Shown in pieces: positions 18,501 through 26,577 of a DNA stretch of 64,000 nt. The stretch covers positions 1-64,000 of the forward strand of contig JAMLIV010000002.1 of NCBI GenBank assembly GCA_023954075.1, in the 5' to 3' direction. The notes beneath the pieces were generated by a model that worked only from the letters and a program-made list of their open reading frames with translations, was not told where the DNA came from and ran no database searches. The translations under genes and the position numbers were made by a program. Numbering within the stretch: the stretch's first letter is position 1; each line of letters starts with the position of its first letter. This DNA comes from Lysobacteraceae bacterium (GTDB lineage Bacteria; Pseudomonadota; Gammaproteobacteria; Xanthomonadales; Xanthomonadaceae).

Positions 18501-18734
18501 TCAGGCCAGCAGCGCCTTGATCCGCTCGCGGTCGTAGCCGCTCCAGCTGCCGCGGTCGGACTCCACCACCGGAGCGCTGCGATAGCCCAGGCCGACCAGG
18601 CGCGCGAGCGCGGCGCGGTCCTGCATCAGGTCCACCAGGGCGTACTCGATGCCGAGGATCTCCAGGTCGCGGCGGGTGGACTCGCACTGCGGGCAGTCGG
18701 GCTTGGAATAGACGGTAACGTTCACGGATGGCAC
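18501..18734 (-). CDS. nrdH: Glutaredoxin-like NrdH-redoxin
   Basis: The protein has 77 residues with a thioredoxin fold. The redox pair is Cys14-Pro-Gln-Cys17, and the cis-Pro region is SAPVVES. It should pass electrons to ribonucleotide reductase in the cytosol. It sits 85 bases downstream of nrdB on the same strand, as expected for a dedicated reductant. NrdH-type proteins are best known with class Ib enzymes, but here the neighbours are class Ia-like nrdA and nrdB. A general GrxC role is the alternative. Confidence 0.82.
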   Translation of the reverse strand: MPSVNVTVYSKPDCPQCESTRRDLEILGIEYALVDLMQDRAALARLVGLGYRSAPVVESDRGSWSGYDRERIKALLA

Positions 18735-18819
18735 CTCGTTGGGTGGACGGCCGGCGCGCGCGGCGGTGCCGGCCGGAGGCTCGAAAATTTCGGGAAAGTG
18801 GAACGGGCGGCGGGCGACG

Positions 18820-19935
18820 TCAGAAATCGACGGCGAACACTTCGTCCTCGTCGTCGCGCTTCATCACGCCGACCTTGTACTGGGCGGTGTCCTCCTCCTG
18901 GTTGGAGGCCTGGATCTTGCTCATGTCGAGCCAGTTCTCCATGTAGGCGAGCGGGTTCCGCGTGACGATCGGGAAGCGCGCGGCGTCTTCGAGGTGGAAG
19001 AAGCGGATCACGTCGGTGGCGCTGAAGTAGACCCAGTCCTTCATCATCCGGCAGGTGACGCCGGTCAGCTCGCGGCCTTCGGAAAACGCGTAGTCGGTCC
19101 ATTCGACTTCGCTTTCCACCACCTCGTTGACGATGGCGACGATCTTCTCGCGGCAGTCGGCGAAGGCCTGGCGGCCGCGCGGGGTCTTGTAGAGCGACTT
19201 GAGCACTTCCTTGCCGTACTGCACGTGCACTTCGAACTCGTCCTGGGCGATCTTCTGGATCGCCTTGCCGATGGGCTGGAACAGGCCGGTGGATTCGCAT
19301 ACGCCGAAGGTGACGGCGAAGGAGGCCATGAACTGGATGCGCTCCATGCACAGCAGGGTCACGATGAAGAGATAGATCGCGTTGTAGGTGGCCTGGTCGT
19401 TCGGGCGCGCGCCGCGGGCGTAGTCCAGGCTCACCGCCAGCGCCGCGTCGAAGGCTTCGCCCACGGTCTTGAGCCGCGCCATGGCCTCCTTGACCGCGAG
19501 GATCTCGCTGAGGATGTCGTCGGGGCTGTCGAAGCTGTTGCGCACGATCTCCGAGTAGGTGGCCGCGTGCACGATCTCGTTGCGGGTGATCTCCACCCAG
19601 CCGGCCCAGGCCTCCGAGCTGGTGCACACCGGCGCCAGCACGGCGGCGATGGAGTGCGCCGCCACGCTGTCGGCCTCCCACTGCCAGGCCAGCGTCTTCA
19701 CCATCATGTCGTAGGTGGCCCTGTCGCAGGTCTTGAACTGCACGTTGCAGGGCGCGTAGTCGAACTCGTTCTCGTCCCAGTCCTGGCTTTTCAGGGTCTT
19801 GTAGAGCTTCCACAGCGCCGGGAAATGCTTGTTTATGGTGTCGAACAGGCCCGGGTCGGTGCCCAGGATGATTTCCGGGGCCTCGTAGTCGGTCTTCTCG
19901 GTATTGAAGATCTTGCCGGGCAGGGCGGGCGTCAT
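18820..19935 (-). CDS. nrdB: Ribonucleoside-diphosphate reductase beta subunit, class Ia
   Basis: The protein has 371 residues and supplies the tyrosyl radical for the oxygen-dependent class I enzyme. The diiron and radical residues are visible: Glu87, then Glu120, His123 and Tyr127 in EIVHAATY (equivalent to E. coli E115, H118 and Y122), and a second set in CMERIQF and AQDEFEVHVQ. The ATG at 19935 is preceded by GAAGGAAA. It begins 32 bases after nrdA, so it shares the riboswitch-controlled transcript. The C-terminal tail that docks into NrdA ends DEDEVFAVDF. Confidence 0.95.
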   Translation of the reverse strand: MTPALPGKIFNTEKTDYEAPEIILGTDPGLFDTINKHFPALWKLYKTLKSQDWDENEFDYAPCNVQFKTCDRATYDMMVKTLAWQWEADSVAAHSIAAVLAPVCTSSEAWAGWVEITRNEIVHAATYSEIVRNSFDSPDDILSEILAVKEAMARLKTVGEAFDAALAVSLDYARGARPNDQATYNAIYLFIVTLLCMERIQFMASFAVTFGVCESTGLFQPIGKAIQKIAQDEFEVHVQYGKEVLKSLYKTPRGRQAFADCREKIVAIVNEVVESEVEWTDYAFSEGRELTGVTCRMMKDWVYFSATDVIRFFHLEDAARFPIVTRNPLAYMENWLDMSKIQASNQEEDTAQYKVGVMKRDDEDEVFAVDF

Positions 19936-19967
19936 GGAGGTTTCCTTCGAACGGGAGGCGGCCGGCG

Positions 19968-22508
19968 TCACAGCGTGCAGCCTTCGCAGGCGCCGGCGTC
20001 GCCCGCCTCGCTCATGCGTCCGCCGTCGCTCACCGAAACGCCCGAGGCGACGTTGGAGTTGTAGTAGTAGCGGGTCTTGATGCCGTACTTGAACATCGCG
20101 AAGTACTGCGCCAGCAGATCCTTGCTGCCCACCTTCTCGTCGCCGCGGATGCGCCGCCACAGGTCGGCGGAGATGGCCTGGTCGGTGAACTTCTGGAACA
20201 CCGCGTAGGCCTTGAGCATGTCCACTTCCGCGATGTCCCAGGCCGACTGGTACATGCAGGCGTCATCGTCGCTGTCCGGTGCGGCCCAGCGGATGGTGAC
20301 GTTGCCGTCGGTCTTGCCCAGCGTCGCGTCGCGCACCGGATAGATGGAGTTGGGCTGGCCCAGCGCCTTGGAGGAGGACTCCCCCGGCATGAAGGCGACC
20401 AGGCAGGAGTGGCCGATGCCGCCGGTCGCGATGATCTCGCGCCGCAGCGCCTCCCAGTCGTAGCGGTAGCGGAAGTCGCCGAGCGCGTCGACGCTGCGGT
20501 TGTAGGTGTCGATCGGCAGCCAGCCGTCCACCCAGCGGGTCTTGTGGATCCAGCGCGGCAGCCCGCGCTCGCGCGCCAGGCGCAACGAGGCCTTGATGGC
20601 GAAGTACATGTGCCGCTCGGCGATGCGGTGCAGCTCCTCGCGGCCCTCCGGGGTGTCGAAGCGCAGCTTCTTGCGCGCCATCGTCGTGGCCACGCCCATC
20701 AGGCCGATGCCGGCGTTCATGCGCGCCTTCGCGGTGACGCCGATGTGCGGCAGCGCGTAGTGGCTGTGTTCGATGCAGTAGTCGATCATCTTGAGGGTGA
20801 GGTACATCGCCTCCTCGTAGGCGGCATCGTCGTCCTCGGGGAGGTTGTCGCAGGCGATCGCGCCCAGCGAGCACAGCGCCACCTCCGGCTCGGCGTAGGT
20901 TTCCAGGATGCGGCTGACGACGAAGGTCTCGCCCGCCTCGCTGGTGACCTGTTCGCCTTCTTTGAGCTCGCCGGCGAAGATGCTCCGGCCGTTGCGGGTC
21001 AGCGCGGCGCTGAAGTCGAGCCGGCGGCGCTCGCCGCCCAGCAGCTCCACCTCGATCCAGCCCACCTCGCGATCCGAATACAGGTCGCGCATGTCCCGGT
21101 AGGGCCGGTTCGGCTCGCAGATTTCCAGGCACAGGTTGGAGGAGTGGATCGGCTCCTTGAACGGCGTGTGGCGGTTCATCTCGTCGATGTTCGCAAGGTA
21201 GGCCACGCCGGTTTCCAGCGCCTCGTTGAGCGAGGTGAGCAGCAGCTCGCGCGGCTGGAACCACTCCTTGCGGAACGCCGGATCGGCTTCCAGGCGCTCG
21301 TACTCGCGGCGGAAGCCTTCCGCGTCGTCGCTGAAGAACAGCGCGGTCAGGCGCGGCGCGGTGTAGACGTTGAAGGAAAACGCGCGCTCGTTCTTCGCGG
21401 CTTTTTCCGCGAACAGGCGGTTGGTCACCAGGGCGTAGTGCAGGTCGCGGTTCTTGCGGTCCTCGGTGCTGCGCGGATTGCGCAGGTGCGCGATGACCTC
21501 GGCCTCCGGGTCGAACCCCGAGTAGTAGGTGGTGCAGGCGCCGCCGCGCCCGGCCTGCATGTTGGCGTGCACCGCCTTGCCCAGCGCCGCGTAGTAGGGC
21601 AGCTTGCCCATGTGCTCGATCAGCCCGCCGCGCACCGGATCGCCCTTGCTGCGGGTGACGAGGTGGCTGCCGATGCCGGCCGAGGAGGCCGTCATGCGGT
21701 AGGCGATGTGGTCGCCGATCGCAAGCGAAGCCTCGCTGTCGCCGGCAACGTACAGGCAGCACGAGGCGAAGCCGCGCAGGCGGGTGCCGAGGTTGACGTA
21801 GTTGGGCGTCGGCGCGGAGATCTTCTTCTCCGCGAAGGCGCGATAGAAGCGCCGCACCAGGTCGATGCGCGCGTCCCTCGGCGCCTGCTCGGCGAGCGCC
21901 ATCGCCATGCGCAGGTAAACGAACTGCTGGGTCTCGTACTCCTGCCCGGTGGCGCGGTTCTGCAGGCTGTACTTGCGGCGGATGTAGTGCAGCGCGAAGT
22001 GCGGGGTGTCGTAGTCGCGCGCGTGGTCGATGATGCCCTCCAGCGCCGCGTAGTCGTCCGCGTCGTAGTCGAGCCGCACCATCACGCCGTCGGCCACCAT
22101 GCGCGCGTGCAGCTGCGCGACGGTGGGAATGCCCGCGCCGTGGATGCTCTTGTGCAGGTGCGGCGCATACAGCCTTCCGGCCATGCGGTAGTACGACCAG
22201 GTGCCCATGTCCAGGCAGTTCTGGATCAGCTTTTCCTGCAGCTCGGCGCTGGACACCGTTTCGGGCATCGCGCTCATCACGTTGATGACGATGCGGCTCC
22301 AGTCCACCTTGTCGCCGAACGCCGAGGCCGCCCACTCGCCCCAGCCGTTGAGCTTGCGCGGGATGTAGGGCTCGGTGCTGCCATCGCGCTTGCGGATGGT
22401 GCGCGAGAACGCGGGGCGCTGCGCGGGCGCGGGCGGCTCGGCCGGCGGCGCAGCGGGCGGCTCGCCTTCGTTCAGGGAAAGCAGTTCGGTCAGATCCATC
22501 GCTGGCAT
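19968..22508 (-). CDS. nrdA: Ribonucleoside-diphosphate reductase alpha subunit, class Ia
   Basis: The protein has 846 residues from the ATG at 22508, chosen for its CAGGAGAG site at good spacing. An N-terminal ATP-cone-like region (FSRTIRKRDGSTEPYIPRK) precedes the catalytic barrel. The HSSNLCLEI segment carries an active-site Cys, the tyrosine pair of the radical path is expected in MYQSAWDI and beyond, and the tail has the redox pair Cys841/Cys844 (CEGC). It reduces ribonucleoside diphosphates with NrdB. A cobalamin riboswitch lies about 210 bases upstream on the same strand. An in-frame ATG at 22688, just after the riboswitch, could extend the protein by 60 residues, but that sequence looks unlike the family. 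Confidence 0.94.
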   Translation of the reverse strand: MPAMDLTELLSLNEGEPPAAPPAEPPAPAQRPAFSRTIRKRDGSTEPYIPRKLNGWGEWAASAFGDKVDWSRIVINVMSAMPETVSSAELQEKLIQNCLDMGTWSYYRMAGRLYAPHLHKSIHGAGIPTVAQLHARMVADGVMVRLDYDADDYAALEGIIDHARDYDTPHFALHYIRRKYSLQNRATGQEYETQQFVYLRMAMALAEQAPRDARIDLVRRFYRAFAEKKISAPTPNYVNLGTRLRGFASCCLYVAGDSEASLAIGDHIAYRMTASSAGIGSHLVTRSKGDPVRGGLIEHMGKLPYYAALGKAVHANMQAGRGGACTTYYSGFDPEAEVIAHLRNPRSTEDRKNRDLHYALVTNRLFAEKAAKNERAFSFNVYTAPRLTALFFSDDAEGFRREYERLEADPAFRKEWFQPRELLLTSLNEALETGVAYLANIDEMNRHTPFKEPIHSSNLCLEICEPNRPYRDMRDLYSDREVGWIEVELLGGERRRLDFSAALTRNGRSIFAGELKEGEQVTSEAGETFVVSRILETYAEPEVALCSLGAIACDNLPEDDDAAYEEAMYLTLKMIDYCIEHSHYALPHIGVTAKARMNAGIGLMGVATTMARKKLRFDTPEGREELHRIAERHMYFAIKASLRLARERGLPRWIHKTRWVDGWLPIDTYNRSVDALGDFRYRYDWEALRREIIATGGIGHSCLVAFMPGESSSKALGQPNSIYPVRDATLGKTDGNVTIRWAAPDSDDDACMYQSAWDIAEVDMLKAYAVFQKFTDQAISADLWRRIRGDEKVGSKDLLAQYFAMFKYGIKTRYYYNSNVASGVSVSDGGRMSEAGDAGACEGCTL

Positions 22509-22692
22509 GTGCATCTCTCCTGCGGCCAGACGGCCGCACACGGTCCAGAACCTGCTCCCTCGCGCAGGGCGTGTGGATCGTGCTTCGGCGAATGCGTGCG
22601 CCGGCGCGCGGACCTTCGTCACGCGCCTGCGACACGCCTCCCCGCGGAAGCGGTCACCTGCGCCGGGCGTGGTATCAGCATCGGTCATCGGC

Positions 22693-22723
22693 GTCTCACC
22701 GCCTGAGACCGGGCCTTTCCCGG
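22693..22723 (-). promoter_or_regulatory. Candidate expression platform: two small hairpins after the riboswitch
   Basis: Directly 3' of the aptamer in the transcript are two tandem hairpins: CCGGG/CCCGG (22709-22723) and GTCTCA/TGAGAC (22693-22709). No U-run follows, so a simple intrinsic terminator is not evident. Control may act through anti-terminator pairing, Rho or translation. The assignment is only by position. Confidence 0.4.
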
Positions 22724-22918
22724 CGTGTCGGCAGGTCTTCGGACTCGCGGACGCGGGCTCTCGCCCTCCTACTCGGCTTGGCTTCCCAGGTGCTGCGACC
22801 CAGTGCCGTTGACGCCTTTCGCTTCCACTTACCGCTGCGGGGCAGTTCCGGGTTTGCACCGGATTCCCTATTCAGCCTGCCCGCGCTGCACCGCGGGCCA
22901 GGACACCGACCGACACAA
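22722..22918 (-). ncRNA. Cobalamin riboswitch upstream of nrdAB-nrdH
   Basis: Read on the minus strand the segment contains the hallmarks in order: TCGGTGTCCTGGCCC, GGGCAGGCTGAATAGGGAA, the core AATCCGGTGCAAACCCGGAA, CTGCCCCGCAGCGGTAAG (the B12 box), CACTGGG, CTGGGAAG, and the closing GTCCGAAGACCTGCCGACAC that pairs with the 5' strand. This is the adenosylcobalamin-binding aptamer. It lies in the leader of the B12-independent reductase genes, with the B12-dependent reductase (nrdJ) just upstream, so binding should switch nrdAB off when class II is usable. Such wiring is known from Streptomyces. Confidence 0.95.
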
Positions 22919-22960
22919 GATATTGGGGTGAACTGGCCGCGTCAACACAAGATGGACCCA
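22913..22960. promoter_or_regulatory. NrdR-box-like pair at the nrdAB promoter
   Basis: ACACAAGATATTGGGG (22913-22928) resembles the NrdR consensus ACACWATATWTWGTGT. A second, half-degenerate site starts ACACAAGAT at 22945, 32 bases away, the helical spacing usual for paired NrdR boxes. The pair abuts the 5' end of the riboswitch, so it would overlap the promoter or start of transcription. This is inferred by eye; no NrdR gene is in the window. Confidence 0.5.
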
Positions 22961-23105
22961 TGCGGCGCGCACGGAGCGACATCATCGGAAAGTGCGCCAG
23001 CTGCCCTCGGCGGCGCGCGCATACGGGTGCGCGCCGCGCGTCCGCGGCGGGAGTCAGGCGGTACCGGATCGGGCGCGGATCACGGGCGCGCGGGCCACGC
23101 CCGGC

Positions 23106-23885
23106 TCACCCGCACTTGCTGTATCCGCAGTTCAGGCAGGTGGCGCAGCCGTCGAGGATGACCAGCGCCTTGGCGCTGCACTTGTGGCAAATCGTGGCGG
23201 AAGGCGGGAAGCTCGCGCCTTCGCCGGTGACCTCGATGTCTTCCGAATCGCCGGGGGCGGCGTCCGAGGCGGGCACCGGCGCGGTCAGGGTGCCGGCGTC
23301 AGGCTTTTTTTTTGAGCGGTCCTCGACGGCACGGCGCTTTTCCGCGATCAGGGCGCGCTGTTCGTCGCTCAGATCCGGGTCGTGCATGAGGCCGATGGCC
23401 TTGAGGTGGTCCTCGATGATGCCGCCCAGGTCGGCCACCAGCGAGGGCATGTAGACGCCGCCGCCCTTGAAGTAGCCGCCGCGCGGATCGAACACGGCCT
23501 TCATCTCCTCCACCAGGAAGGTGACGTCGCCACCCTTGCGGAACACCGCGGACATGATGCGGGTAAGCGCCACGATCCACTGGAAGTGCTCCATCGACTT
23601 GGAGTTGATGAAGATCTCGAACGGACGGCGCTGCTCGTGCTCGGTGCCGGGATTGAGCACGATGTCGTTGATGGTGACGTACATGGCGTGTTCGACCAGC
23701 GGCGGCTTGATCTTGTAGGTGCTGCCGATCAGGACTTCCGGGCGCTTGATGCGCTCGTGCATCTGGATCACGTTGTCTTCCGGCTCGGCGGCCGGCGCGC
23801 TGGTGGCGGCGGGAAGCTCCCTGGCCGTGTCTTCGGGACGAAGGACGGCGTATCCCTTGATCTTCTGGGTGATCCTGACGGTCAT
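23106..23885 (-). CDS. nrdJb: Class II ribonucleotide reductase, small C-terminal subunit (NrdJb)
   Basis: The protein has 259 residues and matches the separate C-terminal part of split B12-dependent reductases, as in Pseudomonas aeruginosa NrdJb. The middle holds the conserved FEIFINSKSMEHFQWIVALTRIMSAVFRKGG segment around residues 88-120. The tail is a Cys cluster, Cys233/Cys236, Cys247/Cys250, Cys253 and Cys258, forming a zinc ribbon and probably the redox tail. The ATG at 23885 has a GGAG site. It follows nrdJa by 124 bases on the same strand, a larger gap than usual for the split pair. A run of eight T's at 23307-23314 encodes the KKK near residue 193. Confidence 0.88.
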   Translation of the reverse strand: MTVRITQKIKGYAVLRPEDTARELPAATSAPAAEPEDNVIQMHERIKRPEVLIGSTYKIKPPLVEHAMYVTINDIVLNPGTEHEQRRPFEIFINSKSMEHFQWIVALTRIMSAVFRKGGDVTFLVEEMKAVFDPRGGYFKGGGVYMPSLVADLGGIIEDHLKAIGLMHDPDLSDEQRALIAEKRRAVEDRSKKKPDAGTLTAPVPASDAAPGDSEDIEVTGEGASFPPSATICHKCSAKALVILDGCATCLNCGYSKCG

Positions 23886-24009
23886 GTAACGAAACTCCGG
23901 TCAAACGGTGCTGCATGGATTCGGATGCCGCGGCGGGCGCGTCGGCGCGGCTGGAACCGGGACGCACGGGGCGCGTCTGCGCGCGCCGCCGTGCTCCGGC
24001 GCAGGGCAT

Positions 24010-26160
24010 TCAGAACTTGCCGTAATAGCCTTCCTTCAGGGCATCGAACAGGTTGGCGGCGGTGTGCAATTCGCCGTCGTACTCGATCTCTTCGTTGCCT
24101 TTCACTTCCACCACCGAGCCGTCTTCCAGCTCGAAGCGATAGACGGTGCTTTCCAGATCGGACTCCTTCACCAGCACGCCCTGGAAGGCGGCGGGGTTGA
24201 AGCGGAAGGTGGTGCAGCCCTTCAGCCCCTGCTGCCAGGCGTAGCGGTAGATGTCCTTGAACTCCTCGTAGGGGTAGTCGGTGGGGACATTGGCGGTCTT
24301 GGAGATGGAGGAGTCGACCCACTTCTGCGCCGCAGCCTGCACGTCCACGTGCTCCTTCGGGCTGATGTCGTCGGCGGCGATGAAGTAGTCGGGGAGCCTG
24401 GCGGCAGCGTCCTCGGCGTAAGGCATCGCCTTCGGATTGACCAGCTCGCGGTAGGCCAGGAGCTCGTAGGACCACACGTCGACCTTTTCCTTGGTCTTCT
24501 TGCCTTCGCGGATCACGTTGCGGCTGTAGTGGTGGGCGAAGCTGGGCTCGATGCCGTTGGAGGCGTTGTTGGCCAGCGACAGCGAGATGGTACCGGTGGG
24601 CGCGATCGAACTGTGGTGGGTGAAGCGGCAGCCGGTTTCGGCCAGCGCCTCGACCAGCTCGGGTGCCACCTCGGCGACCTGCTGCATGTAGCGGCTGTAC
24701 TTGGCGTGCAGCACGCGGCCGGGAATTTCCTGGCCGACCTTCCAGCCGTCGCGCACCATTTCCGGGCGCTTGCGCAGCATCGCGGCGTCGACGGTGAAGA
24801 GCACGTCCATGATCGGTGCCGGACCCTTTTCCCGCGCCAACGCCAGGCCGGTTTCCCAGCCGGCCAGCGCCATCTCGCGCGAAACGCGCTCGGTGAACTC
24901 GCAGCTCTCGGGGCTGCCGTACTTCATGCGCAGCAGGGTGAGCGTGCTGCCGAGGCCGAGGAAGCCCATGCCGTGGCGGCGCTTGTGGAGGATTTCCTCG
25001 CGCTGGCGCTCCAGCGGCAGCCCGTTGACCTCGACCACGTTGTCGAGCATGCGGGTGAACACGCGCACCACTTCCCGGTATTCGTCCCAGTCGAAGGAGG
25101 CGCGCTCGGTGAAGGGATGGCGCACGAACTTGGTGAGGTTGACCGAGCCCAGCAGGCAGGCACCATAGGGCGGCAGGGGCTGTTCGCCGCAGGGGTTGGT
25201 CGCGCGGATGTTCTCGCACCACCAGTTGTTGTTCATCTCGTTGACGCGGTCGATCAGGATGAAGCCCGGCTCGGCGTAGTCGTAGGTGGATACCATGATC
25301 ATGTCCCACAGGTGCCGCGCCTTGATGTGGCCGTACACCCGGCAGGCCACGCGCCCGTCGTCGCGCACGATGTAGTTCTTCTGCACCGGCCACTCGCGCC
25401 ACAGCACCTGGGCGCTGTCGGACAGGTCCACGTCGCCCTTTTCCTGGGCGTTGAGCGGGAACACCAGCGGCCAGTCGCCGTCGCGTTCGACCGCCTGCAT
25501 GAAACCGTCGGTGATCAGCAGCGAGAGGTTGAACTGGCGCAGCCGCCCGTCCTCGCGCTTGGCGCGGATGAAGTCCTTCACGTCCGGATGGGAGACATCG
25601 AAGGTGCCCATCTGCGCGCCGCGCCGCCCGCCGGCCGAAGACACCGTGAAACACATCTTGTCGTAGATGTCCATGAAGGACATCGGGCCGGAGGTGTAGG
25701 AGCCGGCACCCGCGACGAAGGCCCCCTTGGGGCGCAGGGTCGAAAACTCGTAGCCGATGCCGCAGCCCGCCTTCAGGGTGAGGCCGGCCTCGTGGACCTT
25801 CTCCAGGATCCCGTCCATCGAGTCCTCGATGGTGCCCGAGACGGTGCAGTTGATCGTGCTGGTGGCCGGCTTGTGTTCCTGCGCGCCGGCGTTGGAGGTG
25901 ATGCGCCCGGCCGGGATCGCGCCGCGGCGCAGCGCCCAGGTGAAGCGCTCCATCCAGTACTTCTGCAGTTCCGCGGTCGGCTCGGCATCGGCCAGCGCCT
26001 TGGCCACGCGCCGGTAGGTGCCGTCGATGTCGGCATCCAGCGCCACGCCCTGCTTGGTCTTGAGGCGATACTTCTTGTCCCAGATGTCGGCCGACGCCGG
26101 CTGCATCGCAATGTCCTGTGTGGTGTCCGTAACCACGGCCTCCAGCCTCGCGGTGCTCAT
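24010..26160 (-). CDS. nrdJ: Adenosylcobalamin-dependent ribonucleotide reductase, catalytic subunit (NrdJa)
   Basis: The protein has 716 residues and is class II: it uses adenosylcobalamin instead of a diiron radical and works with or without oxygen. Visible are Cys105 in STINCTVSGT (the redox Cys region), NPCGEQPL (322-329) with the radical Cys and catalytic Glu, and PTGTISL (521-527) for phosphate binding. The protein ends near residue 716 without the Cys tail, which is supplied by the next gene, so this is a split enzyme. The start at 26160 follows a GGGAG site. Upstream lie NrdR-like boxes. No B12 riboswitch precedes this gene. Confidence 0.94.
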   Translation of the reverse strand: MSTARLEAVVTDTTQDIAMQPASADIWDKKYRLKTKQGVALDADIDGTYRRVAKALADAEPTAELQKYWMERFTWALRRGAIPAGRITSNAGAQEHKPATSTINCTVSGTIEDSMDGILEKVHEAGLTLKAGCGIGYEFSTLRPKGAFVAGAGSYTSGPMSFMDIYDKMCFTVSSAGGRRGAQMGTFDVSHPDVKDFIRAKREDGRLRQFNLSLLITDGFMQAVERDGDWPLVFPLNAQEKGDVDLSDSAQVLWREWPVQKNYIVRDDGRVACRVYGHIKARHLWDMIMVSTYDYAEPGFILIDRVNEMNNNWWCENIRATNPCGEQPLPPYGACLLGSVNLTKFVRHPFTERASFDWDEYREVVRVFTRMLDNVVEVNGLPLERQREEILHKRRHGMGFLGLGSTLTLLRMKYGSPESCEFTERVSREMALAGWETGLALAREKGPAPIMDVLFTVDAAMLRKRPEMVRDGWKVGQEIPGRVLHAKYSRYMQQVAEVAPELVEALAETGCRFTHHSSIAPTGTISLSLANNASNGIEPSFAHHYSRNVIREGKKTKEKVDVWSYELLAYRELVNPKAMPYAEDAAARLPDYFIAADDISPKEHVDVQAAAQKWVDSSISKTANVPTDYPYEEFKDIYRYAWQQGLKGCTTFRFNPAAFQGVLVKESDLESTVYRFELEDGSVVEVKGNEEIEYDGELHTAANLFDALKEGYYGKF

Positions 26161-26341
26161 GCCCGTTGTATCTCCCGTTTGTTCATTGTTCTGACCGAGG
26201 TGCCGACCCGGCGAGGATCGGCTTCGGAAACGCGCGCCGGCTGCCGTGCGGCGCTGCCTGCCCGTGCACCGGCAGTCACCCCGCGCCCTTGCCGCACGCC
26301 CCTCCGGCACCGCTCCCGCACACCACAGCGCTCCGTTTGCG

Positions 26342-26390
26342 CCACAAGTTGTTGGGTCTGGTCATCGGATCGAACCACAACATCTTGTGG
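26342..26390. promoter_or_regulatory. NrdR-box-like pair upstream of nrdJ
   Basis: CCACAACATCTTGTGG (26375-26390) is a perfect 6+6 palindrome. CCACAAGTTGTTGGGT (26342-26357) is a related copy 33 bases away. Both resemble NrdR boxes and lie about 180-230 bases before the nrdJ start, in the 417-bp interval shared with divergent mutS. That interval shows no gene. The match to the consensus and spacing is approximate. Confidence 0.5.
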
Positions 26391-26577
26391 ATCGACCGGG
26401 AGACCATAGCCCCCGCTCCGGGGCCAAGTCAATGTCAAATTTCGTGCGCCCGCCCTTGCATTCCGTCACGCTTCTGATCCATCAAGCCGCTGCGCCATTT
26501 GCGCCCGCCGACGCAGCCGCGCGGGCCGCCGCGGCGGCTCCTGTACCATGCGGTGCCCGCCCCGTCGCTGATGCCCG

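Noticed and set aside
22509-22859. N-terminal extension of NrdA into the riboswitch
   Set aside because: The frame is open by chance through the aptamer. The encoded residues do not resemble NrdA, and the ribosome site is at 22508.
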